This document shows, one piece after another, positions 26,159 to 35,472 of a stretch of 64,000 nt of DNA. Origin of the DNA: a bacterium. Lineage in GTDB: Bacteria; Pseudomonadota; Alphaproteobacteria; Rhizobiales; Aestuariivirgaceae. The DNA lies in contig JALHQC010000007.1 in the NCBI GenBank assembly GCA_022842165.1, forward strand, positions 57,689 through 121,688, in the 5' to 3' direction. The notes under the pieces are model-generated. The model did not search any database. It saw nothing but the letters and a program-made list of their open reading frames with translations, and had not been told where the DNA came from. The translations under genes were made by a program, and so were the position numbers. Each line of letters opens with the position of its first letter. Position 1 is the stretch's first letter.

Positions 26159-27174
26159 CTGAGCTGGTTTTGAACGATCTTGGGGAGAGGCGTATTCTAA
26201 GCGAGATTATTCCCGAGTACGTGGAAAATGTGGGCGACGACTGTGCCTCACTAGTCGTGCAAGGCCGATATGTTCAAGTAACGACTGACCCTGTTCCCAG
26301 ACCCGCAGCGGAAGTAATTGGTAGAGACCCCGATCCTTACTGGTTGGGATGGTTGCTTGTTACCATAAATGTTTCCGACGTCGCTGCTTCTGGCTCGTAC
26401 CCGGCAGGGTTTCTTGGAGCGTTGGACCTGCCTGGTAACTATCCGGTAGCGAACTTGAAACGTCTGCTTAGTGGGATTTCTGACAGTTGCCGCGCGAACG
26501 GAATTAAGTTTGTGGGCGGGAACCTTAGGGAAGCTACTACTGTTTCCGCAGTGGGAACTGCATTCGGAAGTAGTAATATACCTCCTCTGGGCAGAAGGGG
26601 AGCAGCAAGCGGGGACGTCGTAGTATACATTGGCTGCGGAGGCAGGTTTTGGTCTGACTGTTATCGCTCACTCGCGGGGCAGACAATTGCGAAGTCAGAA
26701 AGCCCGCTTTATTCACCAGTCGCTCAAGCGCGCGCGATGGCGGCGCTGCATCGAGAAGGATTGATTAAATGCTCGATGGATACGAGTGACGGGTTTGCTC
26801 CTACACTTCAGGAACTAACTAGGGTGAATGGTTTATCGATCGTAGTAGATTTAGAAGAAATATCTAAGAACTCACGCGACCTGTTCTGTATCGGAAGACC
26901 AGAGCGGTTTTGGTTTGGCTGGGGAGATTGGGCTGTGGTTGCAATAGCCTCAGATGACAATGTCGGACGGATAGAAGAAGTTATGAAAAGTCTGAATGCG
27001 CCATATTCCATAGTCGGAAAATGCCACTCGGGAGAGCCTAAAGTGTTGCTGAGCACTACTTCAAATACGATTGAGGCGCAAAGACTGGAGTCCGAAAGAT
27101 TTGCATTGGACTCTTGGTTTACTGAGGGAATTGAAGGTTATATCAGGCGACTTGACGAGTTCCCATTACCCTAA
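26155..27174 (+). CDS. ThiL/PurM-like ATP-dependent enzyme (AIR-synthase superfamily)
   Basis: A GTG start overlaps the methylase stop (GTGA). The 339-residue protein follows the thiamine-monophosphate-kinase pattern: NVGDDCASLVV, VTTDPVPRP, LVTINVSDVAASGSYPAGF, FVGGNLRE and CSMDTSDGFAPTLQELTR. One key change is GGNL where ThiL normally has GGDT. PurM-superfamily enzymes use ATP to phosphorylate or activate a phosphate, amide or selenide. Thiamine synthesis genes are absent, and the operon partners handle DNA and nucleotides. I infer a modified-nucleotide or nucleic-acid reaction rather than thiamine metabolism. Confidence 0.82.
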   Translation: MTELVLNDLGERRILSEIIPEYVENVGDDCASLVVQGRYVQVTTDPVPRPAAEVIGRDPDPYWLGWLLVTINVSDVAASGSYPAGFLGALDLPGNYPVANLKRLLSGISDSCRANGIKFVGGNLREATTVSAVGTAFGSSNIPPLGRRGAASGDVVVYIGCGGRFWSDCYRSLAGQTIAKSESPLYSPVAQARAMAALHREGLIKCSMDTSDGFAPTLQELTRVNGLSIVVDLEEISKNSRDLFCIGRPERFWFGWGDWAVVAIASDDNVGRIEEVMKSLNAPYSIVGKCHSGEPKVLLSTTSNTIEAQRLESERFALDSWFTEGIEGYIRRLDEFPLP

Positions 27175-27402
27175 AGGTGATCGTTCGCTAATATGCCACC
27201 GCAGCAAGCGGCCTTGCAACGGGGTGCACGCAGGAGAACAGAAAAACATATCTGAGTAGCCGAGAAACTTCGGAGCCATTCCACAGGCTCTAGAACCCTT
27301 CGACACAGGCCACGCGTCTGTTTCTAAACGCATTTACGTGAAGCCATTGTGGTGGCTAATGTGCTCCTCTGCAATGTAACATAACTACGGGTATCAATAG
27401 GC
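27175..27402. other. Intergenic gap before the HEPN gene
   Basis: The 228 bases between the operon's last stop and the HEPN-motif gene hold no supportable gene. A weak hairpin (CCGC-AGCAA-GCGG, near 27197) lacks a T run. The right end is AT-rich and probably carries the promoter for the next gene, making it separate from the overlapping operon. Confidence 0.4.
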
Positions 27403-28773
27403 ATGGATAGCGACTTCGCCGACTTAGATATGATGCTCGTGAAGGTTAGAGATCCGAAGTCTCGCTCATATTTCATGGATGCTATCAGAGCATATCGCTC
27501 CGGTGCTCTTCGACCCGCTATTGCTGCTACGTGGGTAGCGGTAGCCTATGACATTATTGGCAAGTATCGAGAGTTGGCCAGTAGAAACGATGCCGAAGCT
27601 CGCAGCTACGTGACTGACTGGGACAAGGCAGTTCAAACAGGAACTACCGCGAGATTGCTGGAGCTTGAGCGTACTCTCTTAAAGCATGCATTTGAAAAAA
27701 TGCAAATGATTGACCGCAACGGATTCTCTGATCTTGTGAGGCTCCAGGAGGACAGGCACAAATGCGCGCACCCTGCCTTTGCTAATGAGACACAACTTTT
27801 TCATCCTACGCCTGAACTCGTACGGTTGCATCTTGGAAATGCGGTTCAGCTAATGCTGGCGCAACCCGCCGTTCAGGGAAAGTCTCTCTTGGATGAGTTC
27901 GACGCGGATATTGTCTCACCGGGGTTTCCTGTAAATCAGCCCGATGTTGCTGATTATGTTGAAGACAAATATCTTAATCGGATCAGAGAGCGAGCGATCC
28001 CAAATCTTGCACTTGTGCTTGCGAAGTCACTCCTAAAAAACACTCCTGAAAATTGGGCAGCGGTTGACGAGAAGGTAATTAATTCACTAATCGCTATAAA
28101 GGATCGGCGCACAGGAAGCTGGCCAGAAATCGAGGTGGCACTTGTGGCTACTATTGATGGATTAGAACCTCACTTGAGGACAAATATCCTAGGTTTCTTG
28201 GGTTGCTTTCCCTCTCTGGCAGAACGCCTGCAACCTGCCACGATGGTATCACTGCGTGCAATCGTAGCAGCCGACGACGCGAATACGTGGGCCGCGCGAA
28301 ACTTCAAGGCTGTAGATATTCCCGCTTTTGCGGCTGAGATAGTTGGGGCATTCGCGCGGTTAGAAGACAAGAAAGCGACGGCAGTGTTATTACACTCACC
28401 ATCTTTGGCCTTTTGGCCAAGTGCAGTATTCCGGTATCGTAACTCGGGAGGGTTTCGAAGTTCTGAATTGAACTTTGATCAATTCGTTTCGCCGTTTCAG
28501 AGAATTATTCGCACAGTTGAGCTTGATCAACTTTTGGAAGCTATTTCGGCCAATGGTCAGAATTGGGACGCCGCGCAAACTAACACAAAACTCAGCAACT
28601 TTCTGGGAGGAACAAACGGCGTTCGTCCATCAGATGCGTCTCTCAATACATTCTATTCTGAGATGAAGAAGCGGAATATGTTGCAGTCATACCTTCATGT
28701 ATTCAAGGATATGGAGTATCGCGGTTGGGCTCCCCCTGAACTCTTGCCAGACCCATTAGCTGACTTTCTCTAA
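27403..28773 (+). CDS. HEPN-motif protein, putative RNase/abortive infection type
   Basis: The 456-residue protein starts with a helical region (ALRPAIAATWVAVAYDIIGKY at about 35-55) followed by RLQEDRHKCAHPAF. Here Arg118 and His123 form the Rx4H motif of HEPN ribonucleases. The remaining 330 residues are helical with no motif I recognise. HEPN proteins cleave RNA in toxin-antitoxin, CRISPR and abortive-infection systems. No small antitoxin-like gene adjoins it. It follows the five-gene operon by 228 bases on the same strand, consistent with a defence island, though it may be independent. Confidence 0.7.
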   Translation: MDSDFADLDMMLVKVRDPKSRSYFMDAIRAYRSGALRPAIAATWVAVAYDIIGKYRELASRNDAEARSYVTDWDKAVQTGTTARLLELERTLLKHAFEKMQMIDRNGFSDLVRLQEDRHKCAHPAFANETQLFHPTPELVRLHLGNAVQLMLAQPAVQGKSLLDEFDADIVSPGFPVNQPDVADYVEDKYLNRIRERAIPNLALVLAKSLLKNTPENWAAVDEKVINSLIAIKDRRTGSWPEIEVALVATIDGLEPHLRTNILGFLGCFPSLAERLQPATMVSLRAIVAADDANTWAARNFKAVDIPAFAAEIVGAFARLEDKKATAVLLHSPSLAFWPSAVFRYRNSGGFRSSELNFDQFVSPFQRIIRTVELDQLLEAISANGQNWDAAQTNTKLSNFLGGTNGVRPSDASLNTFYSEMKKRNMLQSYLHVFKDMEYRGWAPPELLPDPLADFL

Positions 28774-29434
28774 ACTCATGACGCTGGAAAAGAACGTTCA
28801 ATTGGCTTGGCAGCGATGGGCTGCTCGTGTGACTGGACGCGGTGTAGAAGCAATAAGCGCGCCCGTGGTGGCCAGTGGCAACAGTCCCGCAACCTCTAAG
28901 ACGAGTGCGGGCTAAATTGGTTTTGAATGCCTCGACCTTCAACACAAGCGATGGCGTTGGTCATCACAACTGAACCTGATCCCTCGCGGCCTGCTCCATT
29001 GAGCTGCCGAAACGGCTAGTTTCATATGGCGTTAACTGCGAAAGAGTGTTCAGACGCTGCATCCGTTGCAACTGCGGAAAAAAGCAACCGATAATTGTAA
29101 GGCAGCGGGTGTCGGACTGCATGGAGCCTCAGCGGACGCTTTCATCTGCAGCCGACGGTGAATGGACAGCGACTGATTGACGTTGCGCTTCTAAATCCGT
29201 CCGGCCTGATGTGGTAAGTGTTCCGGGGTAATTCCATGAGCCGAGCACCCTAGCCGACATATGAACCATTTTTGCGATAATTCAAGATTATCGTGGGATG
29301 TACTACGCCAGGCCGGGGCTACCCTCGCACCTGAGTGGACATTCAAAGTCATATAGCATCAATAAGCGACGGACACCCGCCGGACACAGCGAAGCAGGTG
29401 TACCTATAGATTTGTTGTATCTCATTGAAAAGAA
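28774..29434. other. Intergenic stretch at the island edge
   Basis: About 660 bases with no gene I can support. Frames are short and unlike any family. Composition is mixed, as expected where island and core sequences have recombined. It leads into a truncated tRNA gene at 29435. Confidence 0.5.
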
Positions 29435-29490
29435 TGGCGCGCCCGACAGGATTCGAACCCATGACCCCCAGATTCGTAGTCTGATGCTCT
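29435..29490 (-). pseudogene. 5'-truncated tRNA-Arg(ACG)
   Basis: The minus strand gives the last 56 nucleotides of a tRNA: the end of the D-arm, anticodon stem TCAGA/TCTGG with loop CTACGAA (anticodon ACG), variable loop, T-arm and acceptor 3' half with CCA. The first 21 nucleotides, including the 5' acceptor strand and most of the D-arm, are replaced by unrelated sequence, so it cannot fold. Pieces like this are left by islands that integrate in the 3' half of tRNA genes. An open frame translated across it is spurious. Confidence 0.85.
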
Positions 29491-29565
29491 AGATCGCGGT
29501 GATTGCTATGTGCTTACCGCAGCTTCGATTGACACACATTTTGTTCCATAAGTCATTGAAATTAC

Positions 29566-29642
29566 TGGCGCACCCGACAGGATTCGAACCTGTGACCTCT
29601 GCCTTCGGAGGGCAGCACTCTATCCAGCTGAGCTACGGGTGC
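29566..29642 (-). tRNA. tRNA-Arg(CCG)
   Basis: The complete cloverleaf is on the minus strand. Acceptor GCACCCG pairs with CGGGTGC, the D-arm is GCTCAGCTGGATAGAG, and the anticodon stem CTGCC/GGCAG has loop CTCCGAA (anticodon CCG). The T-arm is ACAGG-TTCGAAT-CCTGT, the discriminator base is G, and CCA is encoded. It lies 84 bases from the divergent polA start. Confidence 0.95.
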
Positions 29643-29726
29643 CTGTGGCCGGACCTTCCTATAGCCGATTGCGGCTGCGCTTCGCAATGGCTGGCTTCGC
29701 TGCGGCCCAGATGGCATAGTAAGGCA

Positions 29727-32702
29727 ATGTCCGAAACCTCCCCCCTGAAGCCCGGCGACCATCTCTATCTGATCGATGGATCGGGCTATATCTTCCGTGC
29801 CTATCATGCGTTGCCGCCGCTGACGCGGAAGTCCGACGGGCTTCCCGTGGGCGCCGTGCAGGGCTTCTGCAACATGCTGTGGAAGCTGCTGAAGGAAACC
29901 AATGCCGGCCACAGGCCCACGCATCTGGCGGTGATCTTCGACCATTCGTCGAAATCCTTCCGCAATGCCATCTATCCCGAATACAAGGCGCACCGGCCGG
30001 AACCGCCGGCTGACTTGCGCCCGCAGTTCGGGTTGATCCGCCAGGCGACGCGGGCCTTCAACGTCGCCTGCGTGGAGCAGGAGAATTTCGAAGCTGATGA
30101 TCTCATCGCCACCTATGCGCGGCAGGCCGTGGAGGCAGGCGCTACCTGCCGCATCGTGTCCTCCGACAAGGACCTGATGCAGCTGATCCGCCCCGGCGTC
30201 GCGCTTTACGACACGATGAAGGACCGCGAGGTAGGCGAACAGGAAGTCTTCGAGAAGTTCGGGGTGAAGCCTGAGAAGGTGATCGACATCCAGGCGCTGG
30301 CGGGCGACTCGGTCGACAATGTGCCGGGCGTGCCGGGGATCGGTGTGAAGACGGCCGCACAGCTCATCACCGAGTATGGCGATCTCGAAACGCTGCTGGC
30401 GCGCGCCCCCGAGATCAAGCAGCAGAAGCGGCGCGAGAACCTGATCGCCTTTGCCGAGCAGGCCCGAATCTCGAAGCGCCTCGTGACGCTCGACGAGCAG
30501 GTGCCGCTGGAGCATGACGCGAGCGGCTTCGCAGTCGATACGCCCAAGGCAAGCGCACTCATCGGCTTTCTCAAGGCGCTGGAATTCTCGAGCTTCACGC
30601 GCAAGGTGGCGGGCGAACTCGATTGCGACATGAACGCCATCGATCCTGTGCCTGTGGAAGTGAAGTTCTGGCCGCCGGAGGACGGGAGCGAAGAGGCGGC
30701 GAGCACTCCGAAAACCCGTCATGACCGGGCACCGTCCCGGTCATCCGCTGCAACGGGCGAACCGGATAAAGAAGCCCGGGACACGCCCGGGCATGACGGA
30801 AAGGAGGAGAGCACCAACGCAACACGGGATGAAACAGCACTTCTCGCCATTCCCGTCAGTCACGCGGACTATGAAACCGTCACTTCGCTTGAAGCGCTGG
30901 ACCGCTGGATCGCGGCTGCTTATGAACGCGGTTACATCGCGGCCGACACCGAGACGGACGCGCTCGATTCGATGCAGGCCAATCTCGTCGGCGTGTCGCT
31001 CGCAACCGCGCCGGGCAGGGCCTGCTACATTCCGCTGACCCACAAGGCATCGGGTGGCGGGCTATTCGGCGGCGAGATCCTCGAAGGCCAGATTGCGCTC
31101 GAGGAAGCCATTGCGCGGCTGAAGCCGCTGCTGGAGGACCCTTCCATCCTCAAGATCGGCCAGAACCTCAAATACGATATCGAGGTGCTGAAGCGCTATG
31201 GCATCGATGTGCAGCCGATCGACGACACGATGCTGATGTCCTATGTTCTGGAATCGGGCGACGTCGGCCATGGCATGGACGAGCTGTCGCTCCGCCACCT
31301 CAATCACAAGTGCATTTCCTTCAAGGACGTGGCGGGCGCAGGAAAGTCGATGATCAGTTTCGACCGCGTGCCCATACCGAACGCTACCCATTATGCGGCG
31401 GAAGATGCTGACGTGACACTGCGGCTGTGGAAGCTTCTGAAGCCGCGGCTCGCGAAAGTCGGAAAGCGCGCCGTCTATGAAACACTGGAGCGCCCCATGG
31501 TGCGGGTGCTGGCGGCGATGGAAATGGAAGGCGTGCTGATTGACCCGGAAGTGCTGCGCCGCCTCTCGAACGAGTTGGCGAGTGCCGCCGCCGAAATCGA
31601 GAAGCATGTCTACGAGCTTGCAGGCGAGCGCTTCAACATCGGAAGTCCCAAGCAGCTGGGCGATATTCTCTTTGGCCGCATGGCGCTTCCCGGTGGGCGC
31701 AAGACGGCGACAGGTGCCTGGAGCACCGATTCCGGCGCGCTCGAGGAACTGGCCGCACAAGGTGTCGAACTGGCGCGCCGCGTCGTCGACTGGCGGCAAC
31801 TGTCCAAGCTGCGCTCGACCTATACCGACGCGCTGCCGGACTACATCAATCCGCAGACCGGACGTGTGCACACATCCTATTCGCTCGCCGCGACCTCGAC
31901 GGGGCGGCTCTCCTCGACCGAGCCCAACCTGCAGAACATTCCGGTGCGCACCGAGGAAGGCCGCAAGATCCGCGCCGCCTTCATAGCACCTCAAGGCCAT
32001 AAGCTCGTCAGCGCCGACTACAGCCAGATCGAGCTGCGCGTGCTGGCGCATGTGGCCGATATCCCGCAGCTGAAAAAGGCCTTTTCGGAGGGCCTCGACA
32101 TTCACGCAATGACCGCGTCCGAAATGTTCGGCGTGCCGATTGAAGGCATGGACCCGATGGTGCGCCGCCGCGCCAAGGCCATCAACTTCGGCATCATCTA
32201 CGGCATCTCGGCCTTCGGGCTTGCGAACCAGCTCTCGATCGGGCGCGAGGAAGCGGGTGAATACATCCGCACCTACTTCAAGCGCTTTCCGGGCATCCGC
32301 GACTACATGGAGAGTACCAAGAAGACGGCGCGCGATCAGGGCTATGTCGAGACGATTTTCGGCCGCCGCATGCATTTTCCGAGGATCAAGTCGCCCAATG
32401 CCTCCGAGCGCGCTTTCCTCGAGCGCGCGTCGATCAACGCGCCGATCCAGGGTGCGGCGGCAGACATCATCCGCCGCGCCATGGTGCGGATGCCGGATGC
32501 CTTGGCCGAGGCAGGGCTGAACACGAAGATGCTGCTGCAGGTTCACGACGAACTGATCTTCGAATGCGCCGATGCCGAGGCGGAGAAGACGATGGATGTG
32601 GTGAAGCGCGTGATGATCGCCGCACCCGAGCCCGCGGTGAAGCTGAGCGTGCCCTTGCAGGTCGACGCCCGCGCCGCTCAGGACTGGGAAGCGGCGCATT
32701 GA
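29727..32702 (+). CDS. polA: DNA polymerase I
   Basis: The start is ATG 29727 ([11 protein letters not shown]), giving 991 residues; the longer open frame upstream crosses the tRNA gene. The 5' nuclease is at about 1-290 ([40 protein letters not shown]). The 3'-5' exonuclease domain is near 400-580 ([14 protein letters not shown], with the DxE pair kept, and [13 protein letters not shown]). The polymerase has [30 protein letters not shown] and [11 protein letters not shown] with catalytic acids present. It fills gaps and removes primers during replication and repair. The linker between the nuclease domains (about residues 331-358) is encoded by a palindromic repeat, an unusual insertion. Confidence 0.97.
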   Translation: MSETSPLKPGDHLYLIDGSGYIFRAYHALPPLTRKSDGLPVGAVQGFCNMLWKLLKETNAGHRPTHLAVIFDHSSKSFRNAIYPEYKAHRPEPPADLRPQFGLIRQATRAFNVACVEQENFEADDLIATYARQAVEAGATCRIVSSDKDLMQLIRPGVALYDTMKDREVGEQEVFEKFGVKPEKVIDIQALAGDSVDNVPGVPGIGVKTAAQLITEYGDLETLLARAPEIKQQKRRENLIAFAEQARISKRLVTLDEQVPLEHDASGFAVDTPKASALIGFLKALEFSSFTRKVAGELDCDMNAIDPVPVEVKFWPPEDGSEEAASTPKTRHDRAPSRSSAATGEPDKEARDTPGHDGKEESTNATRDETALLAIPVSHADYETVTSLEALDRWIAAAYERGYIAADTETDALDSMQANLVGVSLATAPGRACYIPLTHKASGGGLFGGEILEGQIALEEAIARLKPLLEDPSILKIGQNLKYDIEVLKRYGIDVQPIDDTMLMSYVLESGDVGHGMDELSLRHLNHKCISFKDVAGAGKSMISFDRVPIPNATHYAAEDADVTLRLWKLLKPRLAKVGKRAVYETLERPMVRVLAAMEMEGVLIDPEVLRRLSNELASAAAEIEKHVYELAGERFNIGSPKQLGDILFGRMALPGGRKTATGAWSTDSGALEELAAQGVELARRVVDWRQLSKLRSTYTDALPDYINPQTGRVHTSYSLAATSTGRLSSTEPNLQNIPVRTEEGRKIRAAFIAPQGHKLVSADYSQIELRVLAHVADIPQLKKAFSEGLDIHAMTASEMFGVPIEGMDPMVRRRAKAINFGIIYGISAFGLANQLSIGREEAGEYIRTYFKRFPGIRDYMESTKKTARDQGYVETIFGRRMHFPRIKSPNASERAFLERASINAPIQGAAADIIRRAMVRMPDALAEAGLNTKMLLQVHDELIFECADAEAEKTMDVVKRVMIAAPEPAVKLSVPLQVDARAAQDWEAAH
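30716..30799. repeat. Palindromic repeat element inserted in frame in polA
   Basis: The 25-base arms CCGTCATGACCGGGCACCGT... (30716-30740) and CCCGGGACACGCCCGGGCAT... (30775-30799) are imperfect inverted repeats, matching at about 21 positions with one indel, around a 34-base centre. The sequence resembles dispersed CCGTCAT...CCCGGG intergenic repeats of alphaproteobacteria. Here it is translated and adds about 28 residues rich in Arg, Asp, Ser and Gly to the loop between the two nuclease domains. Confidence 0.75.
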
Positions 32703-32714
32703 ACGGTTACTGTT

Positions 32715-33902
32715 TTATACCATCGCGACGATATCGATCTCGGTGAGCATATCCTCATAGGCGAGCCACGGCGCTGGCGCGATGGTGGAAACCGGTCCGT
32801 TCACGGAGAAATGCGAAGCGATGGTTTCAGCATTCGCCATCAGGCGGCTGCCGTTTTCACCGCCGACTGAAAATGCATTGAGCTTCACGACATGTCCGAA
32901 GCCCATGCCAAGTTCACCGAGGATGCGCTCGATGTAGGTCATGGCCGTGCGGGTCTGTGCCGCCATGTCGCCCTTATCGAGAACGGCGGCCGAACCATCG
33001 AGTGAAACCTGCCCGCCGAGGAACACGAGGTCGCCGCAGCGCAGGCCGTGGCGGTAAGGCAGGTGAATGGTCCAGTCCCAATGATTGTCCGGCCACACGG
33101 CGGTGCGCTGCATGGCGCTGCCGTCGGTATTGCGCATCGCGATCACATCATTCGCCAGCATGAGGCCTTCCCGCGCGAGCCTTGGCAGGCTGATGCCTGT
33201 GGCCGTGGGGCCGGGCTCGGGATAATGCGATGCACGGATGAACGCCGGTTCGCGCCAGTTTTCCTTCGTGCCGGGCTCGACGTTCCAGACATTGGTCTTC
33301 ACGCAATCGGCGAGGCTGGCGCCGAGCTGCTTCAGCAGGCCATCAAGTTTTGGAAGAACGACGCGGCTCTGTTCGGCAAGGCTGCCCAGCCCGCGAATTG
33401 TGTCGGAGGCATCGATCGATGTCACCGCACTGGTGAAGATCATTTCTCCGCAGCGGATGGCCTGGCTGAATTCTGGCGGCAGTTTGGGTCCATCAGGATG
33501 CCAGGCCTGCTGGCGCGGTAGCCGTTCGCCATTGAGGCCGCGCATGGCCCAGGCCTCGATCTCGACGCGTGCGTTGGGCTGACGCAGCACCGGCAGAGGC
33601 ACCAGTGAAATGGCGGGTCCGGGGCGGTGGGCGCCTCCGATGTGAAGGGCAATTTCATTCAGCAGGTCTTGCTCGTCTGACTGCTCATCGATGACATAGA
33701 AGACCGTAAGCTTCACGAGATCGGCGGCATCGGCACTGGCGGCGGCCAGCGCGTTGGCGACGGATGACATCGCGCCCTTTGCCCGTGCGATGAGCGTGCC
33801 GCCGGGTGTTGTTGGCGACGCGCTGTCGGGATCGATTTTCCCTCCCACGAAGATGTGCTTATTGCAACGGACGGCAGACTTGTGGAAGTGGCGCGGCAGC
33901 AC
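32715..33902 (-). CDS. Protein with three tandem RidA/YjgF domains
   Basis: The GTG start at 33902 has AGGAG at normal spacing. The 395 residues divide into three RidA-like repeats of about 125. The first has ADLVKLTVFYVIDEQSDEQ and PNARVEIEAWAM, the second IFTSAVTSIDASD then ADCVKTNVWNVEPG, and the third LVFLGGQVSLDGSAAVLDKG then GHVVKLNAFSVGG and MLTEIDIVAMV. A single RidA normally trimerises to form three active sites at subunit interfaces, so a three-domain chain could act as a covalent pseudo-trimer. The conserved carboxylate-binding Arg is not clear in every repeat. It converges with polA. Confidence 0.85.
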   Translation of the reverse strand: MLPRHFHKSAVRCNKHIFVGGKIDPDSASPTTPGGTLIARAKGAMSSVANALAAASADAADLVKLTVFYVIDEQSDEQDLLNEIALHIGGAHRPGPAISLVPLPVLRQPNARVEIEAWAMRGLNGERLPRQQAWHPDGPKLPPEFSQAIRCGEMIFTSAVTSIDASDTIRGLGSLAEQSRVVLPKLDGLLKQLGASLADCVKTNVWNVEPGTKENWREPAFIRASHYPEPGPTATGISLPRLAREGLMLANDVIAMRNTDGSAMQRTAVWPDNHWDWTIHLPYRHGLRCGDLVFLGGQVSLDGSAAVLDKGDMAAQTRTAMTYIERILGELGMGFGHVVKLNAFSVGGENGSRLMANAETIASHFSVNGPVSTIAPAPWLAYEDMLTEIDIVAMV

Positions 33903-33982
33903 GGCGATCTCCTGAAATGGAAGTGCTTGAAGCCTGCTTGCCTCTCAAGGAGATGTCAACGCGCATCGCGCGCTGTGGCGTA

Positions 33983-35425
33983 TTATGTCCCGCAGAACGT
34001 CCGGTACGCTTCTTCACTTGGCACAGGAGGCTCGGCATATCTCGCAGCATCAGGCTGGTCCTCATAGGGCCGCATCAGAACCGCCAGCATATTTTCGAAC
34101 GGCGAATAGTCGCCGCACTCCACCGCCGCCGCGATCATCTCCTCGACCATATGGTTGCGCGGGATATATGCGGGGTTGACGGACTGCATCAGCGCCTTCC
34201 GATCCTCCGTGGACTGAGGATCACGCAACAGACGCTCGCGCCACTTCGGCATCCAATCGGCGAGCTCGGGAATATCCTCGCTCTTGGCAAGCCGGCGGAA
34301 CGTGAACGTGAAATCGGCGCGGGCCAGCTGCATGGCGTCCAGCAGGGACTGGATCAGGCCGAGGTCGCCATCTTCTTCCGAGACAAGCCCGATCTTGCGT
34401 CGGAAGCCTGAAAGCCAATGGCGCGAATAGATCTCGGAGAAGGCCTCGATCCGCGCGGTGGCGATCTTCACAGCCTTCTCGCTGTCGGGATCGATCAGCG
34501 TCAGCAGCGTCTCGGCGAGGCGCGCGAGGTTCCACTGTGCGATTGCCGGCTGGTTGGCATAGGCATAGCGGCCATATTCGTCGATCGAACTGAATACGGT
34601 CGCCGGGTCAAAGGCATCCATGAAGGCGCAGGGGCCATAGTCGATGGTCTCGCCCGAGACGGCCATGTTGTCGGTGTTCATCACGCCATGAATGAAACCC
34701 ACTTGCACCCAGCGCGCCACGAGTGCGGCTTGCGCCTCCATCACCGCATCGAGTAGGGCGAGATGAGGCCGCTCGGACTCCTTGAGATGCGGATAGTGCC
34801 GGTCGATCACATGGTCGGCCAGCAGCTTCAGCGAATCGAGGTCGCGCCGCACCGCGAAGAACTGGAAGGTGCCGACGCGGATATGGCTTGCCGCCACGCG
34901 TGTCAGCACGGCGCCGGGCAGCACCGTCTCGCGGTAGACCTTCTCGCCGGTCGTTGCCGCCATCAGCGCCCGCGTCGTCGGGATGCCGAGCGCATGCATC
35001 GCCTCACTCACCAGATACTCGCGCAGCACCGGCCCCAACGCTGCGCGCCCGTCGCCCCGGCGCGAGAACGGCGTGGGTCCTGCGCCCTTCAACTGGATGT
35101 CGCGGCGCTTGCCACCGGCATCGATCACCTCGCCCAGCAGGATTGCCCGCCCGTCGCCAAGCTGCGGCACAAAGTTTCCAAACTGGTGCCCGGCATAGGC
35201 CTGGGCGATGGGCGAAGCACCTTCTGGGAGCGCATTGCCCACGGCAATTTCAGGCGTCAGCGCGTCAGGCGCGATCCCCAGTTCGCGGGCCAGCGCCCGG
35301 TTGACCTTGATGAGCCGCGGCGCTTCCACGACAGTTGGCGCCACGCGCGCATGCATGCTGCCGGGCAGCCGGGAATAGCTGTTGTCAAAGCGGATAAGAG
35401 CAATGTTTTCGGATAGCGTTGCCAT
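33983..35425 (-). CDS. selO: SelO/YdiU-family protein adenylyltransferase (pseudokinase fold)
   Basis: I place the start at 35425 (MATLSENIALIRFD) rather than 17 codons upstream, giving 480 residues. Family motifs are YAGHQFGNFVPQLGDGRA, IQLKGAGPTPFSRRGDGRAA, LREYLVSEAMHALGIPTTRA, GFIHGVMNTDNMAVSGETID and YGPCAFMDAF, and the chain ends TFCGT, the position of the Cys/Sec pair in homologues. SelO enzymes transfer AMP from ATP to protein hydroxyls and are linked to oxidative stress. It is divergent from ahcY, and the starts are only 130 bases apart. Confidence 0.93.
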   Translation of the reverse strand: MATLSENIALIRFDNSYSRLPGSMHARVAPTVVEAPRLIKVNRALARELGIAPDALTPEIAVGNALPEGASPIAQAYAGHQFGNFVPQLGDGRAILLGEVIDAGGKRRDIQLKGAGPTPFSRRGDGRAALGPVLREYLVSEAMHALGIPTTRALMAATTGEKVYRETVLPGAVLTRVAASHIRVGTFQFFAVRRDLDSLKLLADHVIDRHYPHLKESERPHLALLDAVMEAQAALVARWVQVGFIHGVMNTDNMAVSGETIDYGPCAFMDAFDPATVFSSIDEYGRYAYANQPAIAQWNLARLAETLLTLIDPDSEKAVKIATARIEAFSEIYSRHWLSGFRRKIGLVSEEDGDLGLIQSLLDAMQLARADFTFTFRRLAKSEDIPELADWMPKWRERLLRDPQSTEDRKALMQSVNPAYIPRNHMVEEMIAAAVECGDYSPFENMLAVLMRPYEDQPDAARYAEPPVPSEEAYRTFCGT

Positions 35426-35472
35426 GATCCTAATATAGGCGGCCATGCCCACGGGTTCCCGAAAAAAACTGT

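Noticed and set aside
29298..29492. A 64-codon frame ending DRIRTHDPQIRSLML
   Set aside because: This is the well-known false translation across a tRNA antisense strand; the DNA is a tRNA-Arg fragment.
31062..32699. A 545-codon minus-strand frame
   Set aside because: Antisense to the polymerase domain of polA.
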